Assembly (NCBI GenBank): GCA_947501025.1
Contig: CANMUM010000013.1
Span: forward strand, 1 to 51,100
Direction of reading: 5' to 3'
DNA: 51,100 nucleotides
Source of the DNA: an uncultured Paracoccaceae bacterium
Lineage (GTDB): Bacteria; Pseudomonadota; Alphaproteobacteria; Rhodobacterales; Rhodobacteraceae
Shown: positions 8,427 through 16,127 of the stretch, one piece after another
How positions within the stretch are numbered: position 1 is the stretch's first letter
Layout of the letters: each line of letters opens with the position of its first letter
Position numbers and translations under genes: made by a program
Notes under the pieces: generated by a model
The model's database searches: none
The model's input: the letters and a program-made list of their open reading frames with translations, nothing else
Told to the model about the DNA's origin: nothing

Positions 8427-9281
8427 ATGTCTGATTTTCCAAATCTCGTTTCAACAGGATGGCTCGCGGAAAATTTGCGCTTGCCTGAATTGCGCATTCT
8501 TGATGCGAGCTGGTATATGCCTGCTGAAAACCGGGATGCATTTGCAGAGTTTAAATCACAGCATATTCCAGGGGCGCAGTTTTTTGATATTGATGATATC
8601 AGCGATGATCATTCTGATTTGCCGCATATGGCCCCTGATCTTGAAAAATTCGTTTCGCGCACGCGTAAGCTTGGTATTGCTGATGGTACAAAGGTTGTAA
8701 TTTATGATGGTGCTGGGATTTTTAGTGCGCCACGGGTTTGGTGGTTGTTTAAACTTTTCAACAAAGCCGATGTGGCTGTTTTGGATGGTGGGTTGCCCAA
8801 ATGGATTGCAGAAGGAAGAAATGTAACTTCGACAATGCGATCCCCTCGTGATCGTCACCTCACACTTTCACGCCGCGCTAATTGGAGCAAAACAGTGAGC
8901 GAAGTTGCGCAAAGCTCAAAGCTTAAAGCCGCAACCATCCTTGATGCACGTGCGCCAGAGCGTTTTGCGGGTTCTGTTCCTGAACCACGTGAAGGGCTGC
9001 GTGCGGGTCATATTCCCAACGCAAAAAACCTCTTCTTTAAAGATTTGCTTAAGGCTGATGGTACCTATAAATCTGTTGATGAATTGAAGGCGATATTTAA
9101 ATCAAAGGGCGTTTCTGAGAAAGATCCGATTATCACAAGCTGTGGATCAGGGGTAACGGCATCTGTTATTTCGCTCGGACTTGAGCTTGCAGGATATTCC
9201 AATCACGCGCTTTATGACGGATCTTGGAGCGAGTGGGGTGGAAATTCCTTGCTGCAAGTGGAAACAGGCGCCGAACTTTAA
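8427..9281 (+). CDS. sseA: 3-mercaptopyruvate sulfurtransferase, SseA
   Basis: A 284-aa tandem-rhodanese protein that transfers sulfur from 3-mercaptopyruvate to thiol acceptors or cyanide. The N-terminal rhodanese domain is non-catalytic. The C-terminal one carries Cys239 in the loop CGSGVTA, the mercaptopyruvate-type active site (thiosulfate sulfurtransferases have CRxGx[RT]). The conserved DGSWSEWG follows near the C-terminus. The stop TAA overlaps the ATG of the next gene by one base, so the downstream acetyltransferase is probably cotranslated. Cytoplasmic. Confidence 0.92.
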   Translation: MSDFPNLVSTGWLAENLRLPELRILDASWYMPAENRDAFAEFKSQHIPGAQFFDIDDISDDHSDLPHMAPDLEKFVSRTRKLGIADGTKVVIYDGAGIFSAPRVWWLFKLFNKADVAVLDGGLPKWIAEGRNVTSTMRSPRDRHLTLSRRANWSKTVSEVAQSSKLKAATILDARAPERFAGSVPEPREGLRAGHIPNAKNLFFKDLLKADGTYKSVDELKAIFKSKGVSEKDPIITSCGSGVTASVISLGLELAGYSNHALYDGSWSEWGGNSLLQVETGAEL

Positions 9282-9775
9282 TGCGTATTCCAGCAACCAC
9301 GATTACATATTTAGAAATGAATATGCGCCCAAGCTTACCGCATCACGAACTGGAAACGCTCATCGCTTGCCCCATTCCGACGAGTTATTTTCGTTCAATT
9401 TATGCCGAGACTGGTCGCCACTATTATTGGCATGAGCGCCTTGATGATAGCGAAGAAGAGCTGCATCAATATTGTTCAGACGATAATAAGCGGATATATA
9501 CGCTGGTTCATATGGGCGCTCCAGCTGGATTTTTTGTTCTTCATGATCAAAATTCTATCGTAGATATTGCGTATTTTGGATTGCTGACTGACGTTATTGG
9601 TGGCGGGCTAGGCAGTAAATGGCTCGATCATGCGATATCTGAGGCATGGAAAACACAAGGCTGCAAAAAAGTGACGGTTAACACCTGCACCCTTGACCAT
9701 CGGCGTGCTTTGCCGCTTTATCTTTCTAAGGGATTCGAAATCACACATACTGAAGAATGCCCCGCAATTTATTGA
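9281..9775 (+). CDS. GNAT-family N-acetyltransferase
   Basis: A 164-residue protein from ATG 9281, which shares a base with the sseA stop; a longer frame from 9224 would overlap sseA and is less likely. The middle and C-terminal parts show a GNAT fold: a beta strand before DVIGGGLGSKWLDHAI (the acetyl-CoA pyrophosphate loop, here GGGLGS), then KKVTVNTCTLDHRRALPLY and SKGF. The substrate is unknown. Coupling to sseA suggests coexpression but gives no clear function. Confidence 0.8.
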   Translation: MRIPATTITYLEMNMRPSLPHHELETLIACPIPTSYFRSIYAETGRHYYWHERLDDSEEELHQYCSDDNKRIYTLVHMGAPAGFFVLHDQNSIVDIAYFGLLTDVIGGGLGSKWLDHAISEAWKTQGCKKVTVNTCTLDHRRALPLYLSKGFEITHTEECPAIY

Positions 9776-9814
9776 CGAAATGTCTTGGCCCAAAATTCTT
9801 GAAAGGAAAAACCA

Positions 9815-10996
9815 ATGCTTGAAGATCTCCGCCCACAACCTTCTGATAAAATTATTGAGATGATTGGTCTTTATAAGGAGGATACGCGTGAGGGTAAGAT
9901 GGATCTTGGTGTTGGTGTTTATAAAAACGATGCAGGCGTAACGCCCATAATGCGTTCGGTCAAGGAAGCTGAAAAGCGTCTTGTGAAGAACCAAGACTCT
10001 AAATCATATGTGGCCTTGGCTGGGCAAGTTGATTTTGTGAAATTCATGCGCGAGATGTCACTTGCTGATAGTGTGTCTGCTGATCGCATTGCTGGCATTC
10101 AGACCCCAGGTGGCACAGGTGCTATTCGTCAACTTTACGAACTTATTCGTATGGCTAATCCGAATGCAAAAATTTGGGTTTCGGATCCAAGTTGGCCAAA
10201 CCATGTCGCAATTTTGAAATATCTCGGAATGCCGCATCGTGAATATGCCTATTTTGATCGCAAGACGTGTTCCGTTAATTTTGAAGCGATGCTGCATGAT
10301 CTTGATACGGTATCTGCTGATGATGTCGTCATCTTGCATGGATGCTGCCATAATCCGACAGGAGCCAATTTAACACCAGAACAATGGGAGATCGTCGCAG
10401 ATCACCTCAATGCGCGCGGTGCTTTGGCGATGGTCGATATAGCTTATCAAGGCTTTGGCGATGGGCTTGAAGCGGATGCTGCTGGGCTACGTATTTTGGC
10501 TTCTAAAATGCCAGAACTGCTTGTGGCGCAAAGCTGCTCAAAGAATTTCGGCGTTTATCGCGATCGCGTTGGGGCAGCTTTTGCAATTTCACTAAATGAG
10601 GAGCAAGCAAAAATTGCTCAGGTGAATTTAAACACGCTGAACCGTCTCAATTATTCATTCCCACCTGATCATGGTGCAGCCGTTTTGATGGAACTTGCGC
10701 GTGATGAAAAACTTGTCGCTGATTGGAAGGATGAGCTTGAAGCGATGCGTCTTGAAATGCTTGAAAAGCGCAAAGCACTTTGCGCGGCTCTTCGTCGTGA
10801 AACCAATTCTGACCGTTTCGATTTCATTGAAAACCATCGCGGAATGTTTAGTTTGACAGGTATTTCATCTGAGGCAGTTTTGAAGCTTCGTGATGAATAC
10901 GCAATTTATATGGTTCATGATAGTCGCCTTAATATTGCAGGTCTTCAGCTTAGCCGTGTTGATCATCTTGCAAAAGCGATTGCATCCGTTATCTAA
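9815..10996 (+). CDS. Aspartate/aromatic aminotransferase (class I, PLP)
   Basis: A 393-aa fold-type I aminotransferase of the AspC/TyrB family. The PLP lysine is Lys243 in SCSKNFGVYRDRVG; HNPTGANLTPEQW and DIAYQGFGDGL are the usual PLP-ring and phosphate elements. The N-terminal LGVGVYKNDAG is conserved in both aspartate and aromatic enzymes. It probably transfers the amino group from aspartate or an aromatic amino acid to 2-oxoglutarate; the exact preference cannot be read from motifs, and roseobacterial relatives are usually annotated as aromatic amino acid transaminases (TyrB-like). The ribosome binding site is GAAAGGA upstream of ATG 9815. Its stop overlaps that of the convergent kinase by four bases. 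Confidence 0.85.
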   Translation: MLEDLRPQPSDKIIEMIGLYKEDTREGKMDLGVGVYKNDAGVTPIMRSVKEAEKRLVKNQDSKSYVALAGQVDFVKFMREMSLADSVSADRIAGIQTPGGTGAIRQLYELIRMANPNAKIWVSDPSWPNHVAILKYLGMPHREYAYFDRKTCSVNFEAMLHDLDTVSADDVVILHGCCHNPTGANLTPEQWEIVADHLNARGALAMVDIAYQGFGDGLEADAAGLRILASKMPELLVAQSCSKNFGVYRDRVGAAFAISLNEEQAKIAQVNLNTLNRLNYSFPPDHGAAVLMELARDEKLVADWKDELEAMRLEMLEKRKALCAALRRETNSDRFDFIENHRGMFSLTGISSEAVLKLRDEYAIYMVHDSRLNIAGLQLSRVDHLAKAIASVI

Positions 10997-13662
10997 GCTT
11001 CGCCTTCTAGCGGTAATTTCACACGAAAATGCGCACCTTGAACTGAGTCCATCAATTCAAGCGTGCCCTCGTGGTTTTCGACAATTTCTCTGGAGATGGC
11101 CAAGCCTAAGCCCGCGCTTCCAGCAAGGTCACTTGCGCTGCCACGAATGAATTTTTCAAATATTCTGGGGCGCTCGGATGGCGGAATACCTTTGCCATTG
11201 TCGACGAAATCAATATAGACCAAACTGCCTTTCTTTTTGATACTTATTGTCAGTTCTGGCGTTTCATGTACAACGTATTTGATGGCGTTTGTGATGAGGT
11301 TGATGAATACCTGTGACATGCGGTTAAAGTCGCTGCGAATATAGAGTTTTTTGTCAGGATACTCTGTCACAATATTAATATGCGCTTCTTTCCAAACAGC
11401 TTCAGTGACACTTATGGCTTGCTCAACAATATTGTGTGTTAGATGTGTTTCGCGCTGCATTTTCACTCGCCCACTCTCTAGATGTGAGATGTCTAAAAGT
11501 TCATCAAGCATATTGGTCAAGCGCACGTTCTCTTTCGCAATGATACCAAGCATACGAGAGCGCTCTTCTTGGGAGAGATTATCATCGTCGCGTAGAATTT
11601 CGGTGAATGATCGGATTGCCGCCATTGGCGTTCGTAATTCATGAGAAACTTGGCTTAAAAACGCATCTTTTTGAGCGTCAAGAGACACAAGGACGGCATT
11701 AGCTTCGCGCAATGCTTGGGCTTGCCGTTCGATTTCTTTTGATTGTGCTTCAAGTGCGCGTGCATATTCGATATTTTGAATTGTTTCATCGGCTAGCTGT
11801 ATCGTTTCAATTACCGGAACATTTCTGTATCCTGTCAATTGTGAAATCAATGCATGAGCTGCAGCTCCACCAAGCGCACCGCTAAAGGAGCGTTCTAGCT
11901 GGGAAATAAATTCATCGGTCACGATTGGTAAGTCACCGTCACGACCTTGGCTCTTAGATATAGTTGCAAAGAGTTCTTTGGTTTCAACTGGTCCTAAAAC
12001 CCTTTGTGAAAGTATATATATATCTTCGATACGCGTATCATGTTTGCGTTGCATAAATGATGATGTGTGTTGGGGGCTTAGAATTCCAACATATTGGTTT
12101 GCTAGCAATCTTTCGATTTGTCTTGGTCGAGTGAATAATGACCCAAAAACGAGGAATAATACATTTAGGAACAAAGTCCAAAAGATAGAATGAACGGCTG
12201 GGTCATTGATTCGAGAACCAAATAAATTATGTGGCGAAAGCCAATAGATACCAAATGGCCCATGTTCAATAACGTGCTGAACAGAAATTTTTTCTGCGCC
12301 AAGACTTGGCCAATAAAGTGTATAAAGCCAGGTTATCGTTCCGACGATCATAGCGATTATTACACCATTTCGATTTGCACCTCGCCAGAATAATGCTGCC
12401 ATAAGGCTTGGGAAGAGCTGAGAAACGCCGACAAAGGCAATCAACCCGATGCTGGCCAAAGAGCCGCTGTCGCCAGCCAATTCGTAGTAGCCGTAACTTA
12501 GCAACATAACGATGATGATCGTGGCTCTGCGAGACGTCATCAGTGCGGTTCGAACATTCGTAGGATCGTGACGATTTTCGCGTGAACCCAACCAAATCGG
12601 CATCGCGATATGATTGGACACCATGATTGAAATTGCAATTGAGGTCATAATAATCATCGAGGTCGCCGCCGAAAACCCGCCAATAAATGCGAGCGTAGCG
12701 AGCCAATTCTGACCTTGATGGAGAGGCAGTGTAATTAAAAAATAATCTGGGTTTGATGATGGGCCAAGAATGTTCATTCCAACAATCGCAATTGGCAACA
12801 CGAAAATATTGAGAAGTAATAAATAAAGTGGAAAAGCCCATGAAGCGGTTAGCAGATGCTTCTCGTTCGTATTCTCCGTGACCAAGACATGAAACATTCG
12901 CGGCAATACAAGAACGGCCATAAATGATACGCTTACTAATGCCGTCCATCTTGTGGAAAATATTGGCATATCTAGGAGTCGCTTGGCCTCTGGCAGGGCA
13001 AAGACTTTTTCGGGCGATCCGATGATATATATTGCAAAAATTCCTACACAAATAAGCGCTAATATTTTTATTATACTTTCAAATGCGATGGCGACAATGA
13101 CACCATATTGCCGCTCGCTGATAGTCACGCTTCTTGTGCCAAATAAAATTGTAAATGAAGTGAGTGCGGTTGCACTAAAAAGGGTAATCCATTTGGAGTT
13201 ATATTTAGATGTGTCGACATCAAAAAACAGTGAAAAACTTTGTGAGATGGATTGAAGCTGGAGGGCAATATATGGCGTTACCGCTACCAGACAAATACAT
13301 GTGACAATAACTGCAATCGTATTGCTTTTGCCAAAACGTGACGAGATAAAATCAGCTATTGATGTGATATTTTGACTGCGGCCAATGCGCACCATTTTGC
13401 GCAAGATGACCCACCATGAGAAAAAGACTAATGAGGGGCCGACGTAAATCGCTAGAAACTCAATGCCTGATCGCGCTGCGGAGCCCACTGCACCATAAAA
13501 TGTCCAAGCTGTACAATATACAGAAAGCGAAAGCGTATAGATAAGTGGTGAGCTTAACCAAGCGGGCTTCTTGCGCTTAGCTTCGCGATCCGCAAAATAC
13601 GCTACAGCGAAAAGAAGTACACCATAAAAACAGCATATAATGATAAGTGTATTGATGTTCAT
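10993..13662 (-). CDS. Sensor histidine kinase fused to a sodium:solute symporter domain
   Basis: An 889-aa membrane protein. Residues 1 to ~520 form about 12-13 TM helices of the SSS/PutP (SLC5) type, with the characteristic GGFSAATSMIIMTSIAISIMVSNH segment region and SIADFISSRFGKS. A coiled-coil linker (about 625-665) leads to a canonical kinase core: HisKA His674 (SHELRTP), N-box INLITNAIKY, G1 DNGKGIPP and G2 GLGLAISREIVENHEGT. Family precedent (CbrA, CrbS, MctS) is kinases that couple solute transport or presence to expression of carbon-use genes such as acs. No receiver is fused; a stand-alone receiver lies two genes upstream. It is the last gene of a four-gene operon, overlapping the small membrane gene by four bases. 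The substrate is unknown. Confidence 0.88.
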   Translation of the reverse strand: MNINTLIIICCFYGVLLFAVAYFADREAKRKKPAWLSSPLIYTLSLSVYCTAWTFYGAVGSAARSGIEFLAIYVGPSLVFFSWWVILRKMVRIGRSQNITSIADFISSRFGKSNTIAVIVTCICLVAVTPYIALQLQSISQSFSLFFDVDTSKYNSKWITLFSATALTSFTILFGTRSVTISERQYGVIVAIAFESIIKILALICVGIFAIYIIGSPEKVFALPEAKRLLDMPIFSTRWTALVSVSFMAVLVLPRMFHVLVTENTNEKHLLTASWAFPLYLLLLNIFVLPIAIVGMNILGPSSNPDYFLITLPLHQGQNWLATLAFIGGFSAATSMIIMTSIAISIMVSNHIAMPIWLGSRENRHDPTNVRTALMTSRRATIIIVMLLSYGYYELAGDSGSLASIGLIAFVGVSQLFPSLMAALFWRGANRNGVIIAMIVGTITWLYTLYWPSLGAEKISVQHVIEHGPFGIYWLSPHNLFGSRINDPAVHSIFWTLFLNVLFLVFGSLFTRPRQIERLLANQYVGILSPQHTSSFMQRKHDTRIEDIYILSQRVLGPVETKELFATISKSQGRDGDLPIVTDEFISQLERSFSGALGGAAAHALISQLTGYRNVPVIETIQLADETIQNIEYARALEAQSKEIERQAQALREANAVLVSLDAQKDAFLSQVSHELRTPMAAIRSFTEILRDDDNLSQEERSRMLGIIAKENVRLTNMLDELLDISHLESGRVKMQRETHLTHNIVEQAISVTEAVWKEAHINIVTEYPDKKLYIRSDFNRMSQVFINLITNAIKYVVHETPELTISIKKKGSLVYIDFVDNGKGIPPSERPRIFEKFIRGSASDLAGSAGLGLAISREIVENHEGTLELMDSVQGAHFRVKLPLEGEA

Positions 13663-13928
13663 TGATCACGTGAATCGATCGTTGAACGAAGCCCCTTGTT
13701 AATAAAGAAAAGGAGAATGATTATTCCAATCCAAGATGATAGAAGTTGAAATACCCGTGTAGGTATGCCCCACCATAAAACATCTGGACCAAAGAGGTTT
13801 AAGACGGGTGATAGCATTAAAATTAGCGCTAACCACGGCAAAATGACCAATGAATCTCGGAAGCGGTTAAAATGCATTTCTCGGTCTAAACTTGGTGAAA
13901 TTTCTGATTTTTTTTGTGTGTTGCTCAT
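13659..13928 (-). CDS. Small two-TM membrane protein of the symporter-kinase operon
   Basis: An 89-aa protein with a polar N-terminus (about 1-25), a TM helix around 28-49 (LVILPWLALILMLSPVLNLF), a short loop with GPDVLWWGIPTR, a second TM helix around 57-78, and a basic tail. It overlaps the kinase start by four bases and follows the response regulator by 5 bases. The size and topology resemble DUF4212-type small subunits that partner sodium:solute symporters, but I do not see a definite family signature. Inference: it is an accessory subunit of the symporter domain of the kinase. Confidence 0.7.
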   Translation of the reverse strand: MSNTQKKSEISPSLDREMHFNRFRDSLVILPWLALILMLSPVLNLFGPDVLWWGIPTRVFQLLSSWIGIIILLFFINKGLRSTIDSRDQ

Positions 13929-13933
13929 GTTGA

Positions 13934-14320
13934 TTAACTGTGCTGTGCTACAAGCTCTTGAACGGTTTTAACAACCTCAGCATTGGAAAATGGTTTTGTC
14001 ATATATTGATTTGCGCCATTATCTTTTGCACGCTGAAGGTCTCGTTCCTGAGCTTTTGCTGAAAGCACTAATATCGGGATATGTGCAGTTTCCTTGCTTT
14101 TCCGAATGTCACGCAAAACATCAAAGCCACTTTTGTTGGGTAGCATTAAATCTAAGATTAATACATCTGGCAGCATTGAACGCGCCTGACTTTCTACTTG
14201 AGCGCCATCTGATGTCGTTTGCACCTCAAAGCCCGCCCGCTCGAGAATAAAACTCAATGAGAACGTAATATTTGGCTCATCCTCAGCAAGTAACACGATT
14301 GGTTTTCTTGCCTTATTCAT
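13934..14320 (-). CDS. Single-domain (CheY-like) response regulator
   Basis: A 128-aa receiver domain with no output domain. The acidic pocket is in LLAEDEPN, the phospho-acceptor is Asp57 (LILDLMLPNKSGFD), with the conserved Ser/Thr in VLSAK and Lys in YMTKPFSN. It is encoded between the XRE regulator and the small membrane protein, so it is the obvious partner of the symporter-kinase. With no DNA-binding domain, its output must be protein-protein contact; the XRE regulator 25 bases upstream in the same operon is the natural candidate (inference). Confidence 0.9.
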   Translation of the reverse strand: MNKARKPIVLLAEDEPNITFSLSFILERAGFEVQTTSDGAQVESQARSMLPDVLILDLMLPNKSGFDVLRDIRKSKETAHIPILVLSAKAQERDLQRAKDNGANQYMTKPFSNAEVVKTVQELVAQHS

Positions 14321-14345
14321 GCTAATTTTCCCTGATTGATGTCAA

Positions 14346-15632
14346 TTATAGCGATATTGATCGATCCCGGCGTGAATGGCAATCTGTTTTGTTGCATGAG
14401 GCGCAGTCTATATGAGCTTCAGTTAAAATATCTTTAATAACCTCTTCACGCTCGCTTGTATAAGAAATCATTGTTGAAATACGGTCTTCACTGCGATTGT
14501 TTTCACCTGTATTTGGTAAGCCGTGAGCTGAATATGCACGAATTTTTTCGTTTTTTCCGACCTTGATTGTTTTTGAGCTCAATCTATCTGTACCCGAATC
14601 TCTATCGTAAATAGGCCAGTAAGCACATCCAATTTTTTTATAACTTGAGGAAAGGCTAACAGGGCTCATTAGCCATGCCGCGCCCATTTGATCATAAATA
14701 TTGAGACTAACCCGCGGCAGTTCTGAATATTGACTGAGCATTGCAATGCGGCGCAAAATACGATCAAGCGGAGCATCAAAAACAACGGATAGGGTTTCAA
14801 TATCCCACCCGCAATTTTGGGCTGCGTCTATGAATTTCTTTTTTGGAATGGCATGTATATCTTTTGCCATCGTGAAAAATAACCGCAGCAAAATAGGGCT
14901 TTCGGATATATCATCGCCATAAGTCGTTTTTATGCCCTCGATAAGGTCAGCTTGCGAAATATTGCCCGAGAAATCCTCCAAAAATGGGATATGATATTGA
15001 TCCTCGTAAAGCTGTGAAGATAGTCTTTGCAAGGATAATACATCTGATCCAAGAGATCGGCTTCGTTGTTCAAAACTGCTCATCAAATCTTTCGCCGCGA
15101 TTGATGCGTTGCGCGCTTCGCTGTGTAAAATATGACGGAATTGGCTGTCCTTTTCTTTTGTTAAATCTCCCTGAGTATTAAGAATGCTTGCAGTTGAACG
15201 AATAGATGAAATGCGTGAGATAAGTTCGTGAAAGGTTTTAGAGAATCCACTTTCTAAGCTTAGGCTATTCGCAACCTCGTTTAATTGACCCTTAAGTGAT
15301 TCAATTTCATGTCCAAGTGATTGAACTATATGACCCCATTTTGGATGACGAATAAGTAGATCTTCAACGTCAGCCTTTGATATTTCATGATGTTCAACTA
15401 ATGGCCATACGGAATCGATCATTGAGATAGAAGCATCATCGCTTAGCTGTGCAGAATCTGTATCTAATATTTTCGCGATTTTATTGAGAAGATTACCTGC
15501 AATTGGTCTGCGACCGCTTTCGATGAGGTTCATATAGCTTGTCGAAATTCCTGCATCTTGTGCCAGATTGCGCTGGGTTATCTTTTTCGATAAGCGTACA
15601 TTTCTTATCCGCCGTCCAATTATATTGCTCAT
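14346..15632 (-). CDS. XRE-family transcriptional regulator, ScfR-like
   Basis: A 428-aa protein with an N-terminal XRE helix-turn-helix (about 1-60: RRIRNVRLSKKITQRNLAQ, SGRRPIAGNLLNKIAKIL), a long helical middle (about 95-230) and a C-terminal region ending in a Cys-rich tail IDCASCNKTDCHSRRD. The domain order and Cys tail resemble the short-chain fatty acyl-CoA regulators (ScfR/RamB group), but the middle is divergent and no HExxH peptidase-like motif is visible. It is the first gene of the operon with a receiver, a small membrane protein and the symporter-kinase. The 20-base inverted repeat just upstream of its start may be its own operator. The ligand is unknown. Confidence 0.75.
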   Translation of the reverse strand: MSNIIGRRIRNVRLSKKITQRNLAQDAGISTSYMNLIESGRRPIAGNLLNKIAKILDTDSAQLSDDASISMIDSVWPLVEHHEISKADVEDLLIRHPKWGHIVQSLGHEIESLKGQLNEVANSLSLESGFSKTFHELISRISSIRSTASILNTQGDLTKEKDSQFRHILHSEARNASIAAKDLMSSFEQRSRSLGSDVLSLQRLSSQLYEDQYHIPFLEDFSGNISQADLIEGIKTTYGDDISESPILLRLFFTMAKDIHAIPKKKFIDAAQNCGWDIETLSVVFDAPLDRILRRIAMLSQYSELPRVSLNIYDQMGAAWLMSPVSLSSSYKKIGCAYWPIYDRDSGTDRLSSKTIKVGKNEKIRAYSAHGLPNTGENNRSEDRISTMISYTSEREEVIKDILTEAHIDCASCNKTDCHSRRDRSISL

Positions 15633-15653
15633 GATAGTTGGCTCCGCTCAGTA

Positions 15654-15673
15654 TTGTGAATTATTTTACACAA
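15654..15673. promoter_or_regulatory. Interrupted inverted repeat upstream of the XRE regulator operon
   Basis: TTGTG (15654-15658) and CACAA (15669-15673) flank an AT-rich 10-base centre, 22 bases upstream of the XRE start codon. On the minus strand TGTGTAAAAT inside it could be an extended -10. The position suits autoregulation by the encoded XRE protein. Assigned by symmetry only. Confidence 0.35.
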
Positions 15674-15825
15674 AGAGTTTAAAGGAGTCTGTATAATTTA
15701 CAATATGGTTGGGTGATGAGAAGAGTAATAAAGGATAGGGAAGCTATATGCTATAAAGATGCCGAGATATATCTTATTTATTGTATTCCCCCCTCGGAAA
15801 AACTACCGCTCCATTGGGGCAGCTT

Positions 15826-16125
15826 TTATGCCTCGGACTTTGCTTCACGTAATTCGCGACGCGCTTCCCCAAGCCCTGACATAGCAGCTTCTAGCTCGGC
15901 TTCTAGTTGTGCATATGCATTTGCATATTGTGCCTCTGTCGTGGCAAATTCATGTTCGCGTGCCTCCAGAGTTTGTTCGGCCTCAATAAGTCGCGACATG
16001 GCTTCATCACTTGCAAGGGGGCTATAGGCGCTCAGACGACCAAATAGCCATCTTGAAACCCAACCTGCAATAAAGGTCAAAACGAGTATGATTGAAATTA
16101 CCATTATCATTTCATTTCTGGTCAT
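15826..16125 (-). CDS. Small membrane-anchored coiled-coil protein
   Basis: A 99-aa protein with a single N-terminal TM helix (about 7-28, MVISIILVLTFIAGWVSRWLFG) and a long Glu/Ala-rich helix (about 40-99) expected to form a coiled coil. It starts only three bases after the stop of the OmpA-domain gene, and its ribosome binding site (GGAG) overlaps the end of that gene, so the two are translationally coupled. The C-terminal coiled coil would be cytoplasmic if the positive-inside rule applies to RWLFGR after the helix. No family is recognised. Probably a partner of the OmpA-domain protein. Confidence 0.7.
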   Translation of the reverse strand: MTRNEMIMVISIILVLTFIAGWVSRWLFGRLSAYSPLASDEAMSRLIEAEQTLEAREHEFATTEAQYANAYAQLEAELEAAMSGLGEARRELREAKSEA

Positions 16126-16127
16126 TT

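Noticed and set aside
9224-9280. Longer start for the GNAT gene
   Set aside because: It would overlap sseA by 58 bases and lacks a ribosome binding site; ATG 9281 overlaps the stop by one base.
15713-16027. Plus-strand frame of 104 codons
   Set aside because: Antisense to the coiled-coil gene; its Ser/Ala-rich part is the complement of the Glu/Ala coiled coil.
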